Shown here piece by piece: positions 63,006 to 64,000 of a DNA stretch of 64,000 nt. Each line of letters begins with the position of its first letter. Position 1 is the stretch's first letter. The stretch comes from Aphis gossypii. Its lineage: Eukaryota; Arthropoda; Insecta; Hemiptera; Aphididae. Made by a program: the position numbers and the translations under genes. The stretch lies in the NCBI RefSeq assembly GCF_020184175.1, contig NC_065531.1, positions 7,213,213 to 7,277,212 on the forward strand, written 5' to 3'. The notes under the pieces are model-generated. The model was not told the origin of the DNA. It searched no databases and saw only the letters and a program-made list of their open reading frames with translations.

Positions 63006-64000
63006 CTGAAAATGAAAATATGATTAATATTTTAAAACGTATACAATACAAAATTATTTCATGTCAATGATTCTTCAAAATAAAATCGATTTTCAGATTA
63101 AAATATACATAAATGAGTTAGAATACCTATAGTAAAATAGGTATTGAAGAAAGCGAATAAAATATTAATCCATAAATAGCCATTTTGAATAATATTATAT
63201 TACATTCAACTCTAAAAATGATCTCGTTGGACTACATATATTATTCCTATACCTATTTTTCAAATTCAATCAGAGGATCACCATTTAGAAATGCCAGTTA
63301 ATTTATTAATTTTATTGGGCTATGTTATGCAATATAATTAGAGTAGATTATATATGCAAAGTTTTTAGTTTTTAAATCGTATGTGAAACATGATTACATG
63401 TACATTGTATACCTATTTGTTTTATTATATTTATTAATTTATTATGTAAACATCAAATAATTACATTAGACAATATTACTACCAAAGAAGTATTGGTGTA
63501 CGGAAACATCAATCATACAGTCAAGTATATTAATATTCAAGATTGATTTTTCCTTATCTTTAAAAAATATATACTCAAACATTGGTATTTTTCAATCACG
63601 TTTAGCACTTGAGCTAATCAAACTAACTAATTACTGATATAAATAATAAATAAAAACTGTTTATTTATAAAACGTCGTAATAAGAATGATGATTTACAAC
63701 TACATATATAAAATATGAGATTTCACTATAAGCTATATTTATTATAAACATGCAATTAACATTAGTGATTGAACTGTATAATGTGAACACAACAAAATAT
63801 TATCTAAATTTGGTGTTATTTTTTTTTTTATTAATAAGTAAGTGCCCAAAAACTCAAGCATTCGTATACAATTGTTTCGTAGTATTCCTTCTTTATGCTT
63901 AAAAAAACTAATGATAAAATGAAAAACCAACCCCTCTAAAATAACAACAAGTTAATATGTCCAATCGACAAACAGTCACGTAATACTTATGAAGTAAAAA
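63006..64000. other. intron sequence 5' of the first visible ZIP exon
   Basis: AT-rich, without a further exon I can support. The minus-strand frame 63930-63742 has no splice or family evidence. The missing ZIP N-terminal exons probably lie beyond the window. Confidence 0.5.

Noticed and set aside
1..64000. tRNA, rRNA, snRNA and CRISPR arrays.
   Set aside because: No B-box-like GGTTCGAANCC, no conserved snRNA start and no regularly spaced repeat array was seen on either strand. Riboswitches and ribosome binding sites are not expected in this eukaryotic DNA.

Overview
The window is AT-rich animal nuclear DNA with spliced GT-AG genes, very long introns, arthropod-type initiator motifs and many short DNA transposons. 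The repeats and gene content point to a sap-sucking hemipteran, most likely an aphid. This is inference; no rRNA or mitochondrial marker is present to prove it.

Layout. (1) 1-7078: non-coding left flank with a CpG-rich patch at the extreme left, a degraded hAT-type MITE and a local duplication. (2) 7079-12973 (+): a seven-exon gene for a small secreted protein (gene A, 101 aa), assembled by hand from exons of 121, 12, 30, 36, 15, 54 and 38 nt, all joined by phase-1 introns. (3) 12974-21444: a transposon-filled spacer with a ~2.7 kb imperfect palindrome and a complete hAT element (15964-20690) that has 15-bp terminal inverted repeats, an exact 8-bp target duplication, a two-exon intact transposase gene, and a second hAT-type MITE nested in its intron. 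(4) 27866-21445 (-): gene B (98 aa), a divergent paralogue of gene A with the same seven-exon structure (112, 12, 30, 36, 15, 51, 41 nt), the same intron phase and even similar intron sizes. Genes A and B converge on the spacer. (5) 27900-41508: mostly non-coding, with two MITEs and a cluster of three Mutator-like (MULE) remnants at 33.6-36.5 kb. (6) 63005-41509 (-): the 3' two thirds of a ZIP (SLC39) metal transporter with the EEFPHE signature of the ZIP8/ZIP14 group. Its last intron is 18.7 kb long and holds several decayed transposons. The gene's 5' end lies outside the window.

Most striking result. Genes A and B are a diverged pair of microexon genes that ORF calling cannot see. Each has a signal peptide followed by a Cys-Tyr-Cys pattern with conserved spacing. 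The architecture resembles the aphid bicycle-type salivary effector families, here with a single C-Y-C unit. That placement is inference; the exon structure and the homology between A and B are read directly from the sequence.

Second result. The ZIP gene has an in-frame TGA as the last codon of the exon encoding its His-rich cytoplasmic loop. The exon is 138 nt, flanked by phase-0 introns, and could be skipped without shifting the frame.
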